Assembly: GCA_947471745.1 (NCBI GenBank)
Contig: CANJKZ010000170.1
Location: forward strand, 3,748,001 to 3,812,000
From: Closterium sp. Naga37s-1
Taxonomy: Eukaryota; Streptophyta; Zygnematophyceae; Desmidiales; Closteriaceae
Direction of reading: 5' to 3'
DNA: 64,000 nucleotides
Position numbers and translations under genes: made by a program. Within the stretch, counting starts at the first letter, position 1. Every line of letters begins with the position of its first letter. This document shows positions 63,742 to 64,000 of the stretch, in pieces. The notes beneath the pieces are model-generated. The model did no database searches. It had not been told where the DNA came from and saw only the letters and a list, made by a program, of their open reading frames with translations.

Positions 63742-64000
63742 CGAGCACCTCCAGGACCAGTGGCGCCAGCACCTCCAGCGCCAACCCCAAGGTCGGCAGT
63801 CACACCAGCACCAGTAGCTCCAGCGCCCTCAGCTCCAGCTCCAGTAGCACCCCCAACTCCCACAGCACCACGGCTGCGGTGACAGTGCTGAGAGTACCAC
63901 TCACGCAGCTTCTGGGACGAGAGAGTGCCCCCAGGCGCAGTACCCCCAGGCTCAGGACCTCCAGGCTCAGCACCCCCAGGCTCCGCACCCCCAGGCTCAG
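63742..64000 (-). pseudogene. Copia-D IN-RT linker, right of copia-M (runs off window)
   Basis: Gly/Ala-type repeats on the minus strand, then EWYSQHCHRSRGAVGVG-like linker sequence, then 15-bp repeats (GGTGCTGAGCCTGGG type, 63920-64000) as in copia-A 43010-43150. The integrase must lie beyond 64000. Confidence 0.8.

Larger units (their letters stand above)
53072..64000 (-). mobile_element. Copia-D: Ty1/copia element of the copia-A family, with nested solo LTR P and copia-M; right end outside window
   Basis: The 3' LTR (53072-53198) directly abuts Ty3-C protease; the flanking pentamer is CACTG (53067-53071). The minus strand carries RNase H, a second RT piece, a first RT piece and the IN-RT linker, which is still running at 64000. 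The 5' LTR and the second TSD are not in the window. Confidence 0.9.

Noticed and set aside
1-64000. Host genes between elements
   Set aside because: All stretches I inspected could be given to LTRs, leaders, UTRs or retroelement coding parts; no exon-like or conserved cellular protein was recognised.

Overview
This window reads as a transposable-element graveyard from a large nuclear genome. I found no host protein gene, rRNA or tRNA gene. The families present (Ty1/copia with the gag-PR-IN-RT-RNaseH order, Ty3/gypsy, a hAT-like MITE, non-autonomous LTR elements) and the TGGTATCAGAGC primer-binding sites (the initiator-Met tRNA type common in plant elements) suggest a streptophyte or other plant-lineage genome. 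A charophyte alga is possible, but the species cannot be decided from this sequence.

Most of the structure can be solved from target-site duplications (TSDs), which I read directly at both ends of the elements. Left edge: a Ty3/gypsy element on the minus strand (Ty3-1, 1-5163, running off the window) is inserted in the RNase H of a copia relic (copia-R, 5164-5890). A truncated LTR (N, 5891-6511) follows.

Middle: an old LTR of the copia-G family (J: 6512-6579, 27205-27463, 33309-33955) was split by copia-G (6580-27204, TSD AGCTG) and by copia-L (27464-33308, TSD CTAAA/CTAAT). Copia-G was in turn split in its 5' LTR by copia-H (7147-17268, TSD GCTTT) and in its RNase H by non-autonomous element F (22358-24956, TSD CCGCT). 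Copia-H carries a hAT-like MITE (10931-11752, 8-bp TSD) and non-autonomous element E (14401-16844, TSD GCGGG). F carries a solo LTR, S (23305-24149, TSD GATGC).

Right: copia-Q (33956-39121, minus) is broken by a second Ty3/gypsy element, Ty3-C (starts 39122). The 5' LTR of Ty3-C is split by copia-A (39284-51031, TSD GCGTG), which contains copia-B (45051-49787, TSD CTATC). The protease region of Ty3-C is split by copia-D (53072 to beyond 64000). Copia-D holds a solo LTR, P (53658-53890, TSD ACAAG), and a young, intact copia element, M (57004-63741, TSD CGAGC), with a 1537-residue polyprotein and 1017-bp LTRs that differ at about three positions.

The elements fall into families: A/D/R; H/B; G/Q plus LTRs J and S; L and M with LTR N; non-autonomous E/F plus solo LTRs P and T; and Ty3-1/Ty3-C. 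M is the only element here that looks able to supply full retrotransposition functions. Most other coding regions are broken. A large share of the premature stops are TAG at places where a relative in the same window has CAG, which fits deamination of methylated cytosine in a CHG context.
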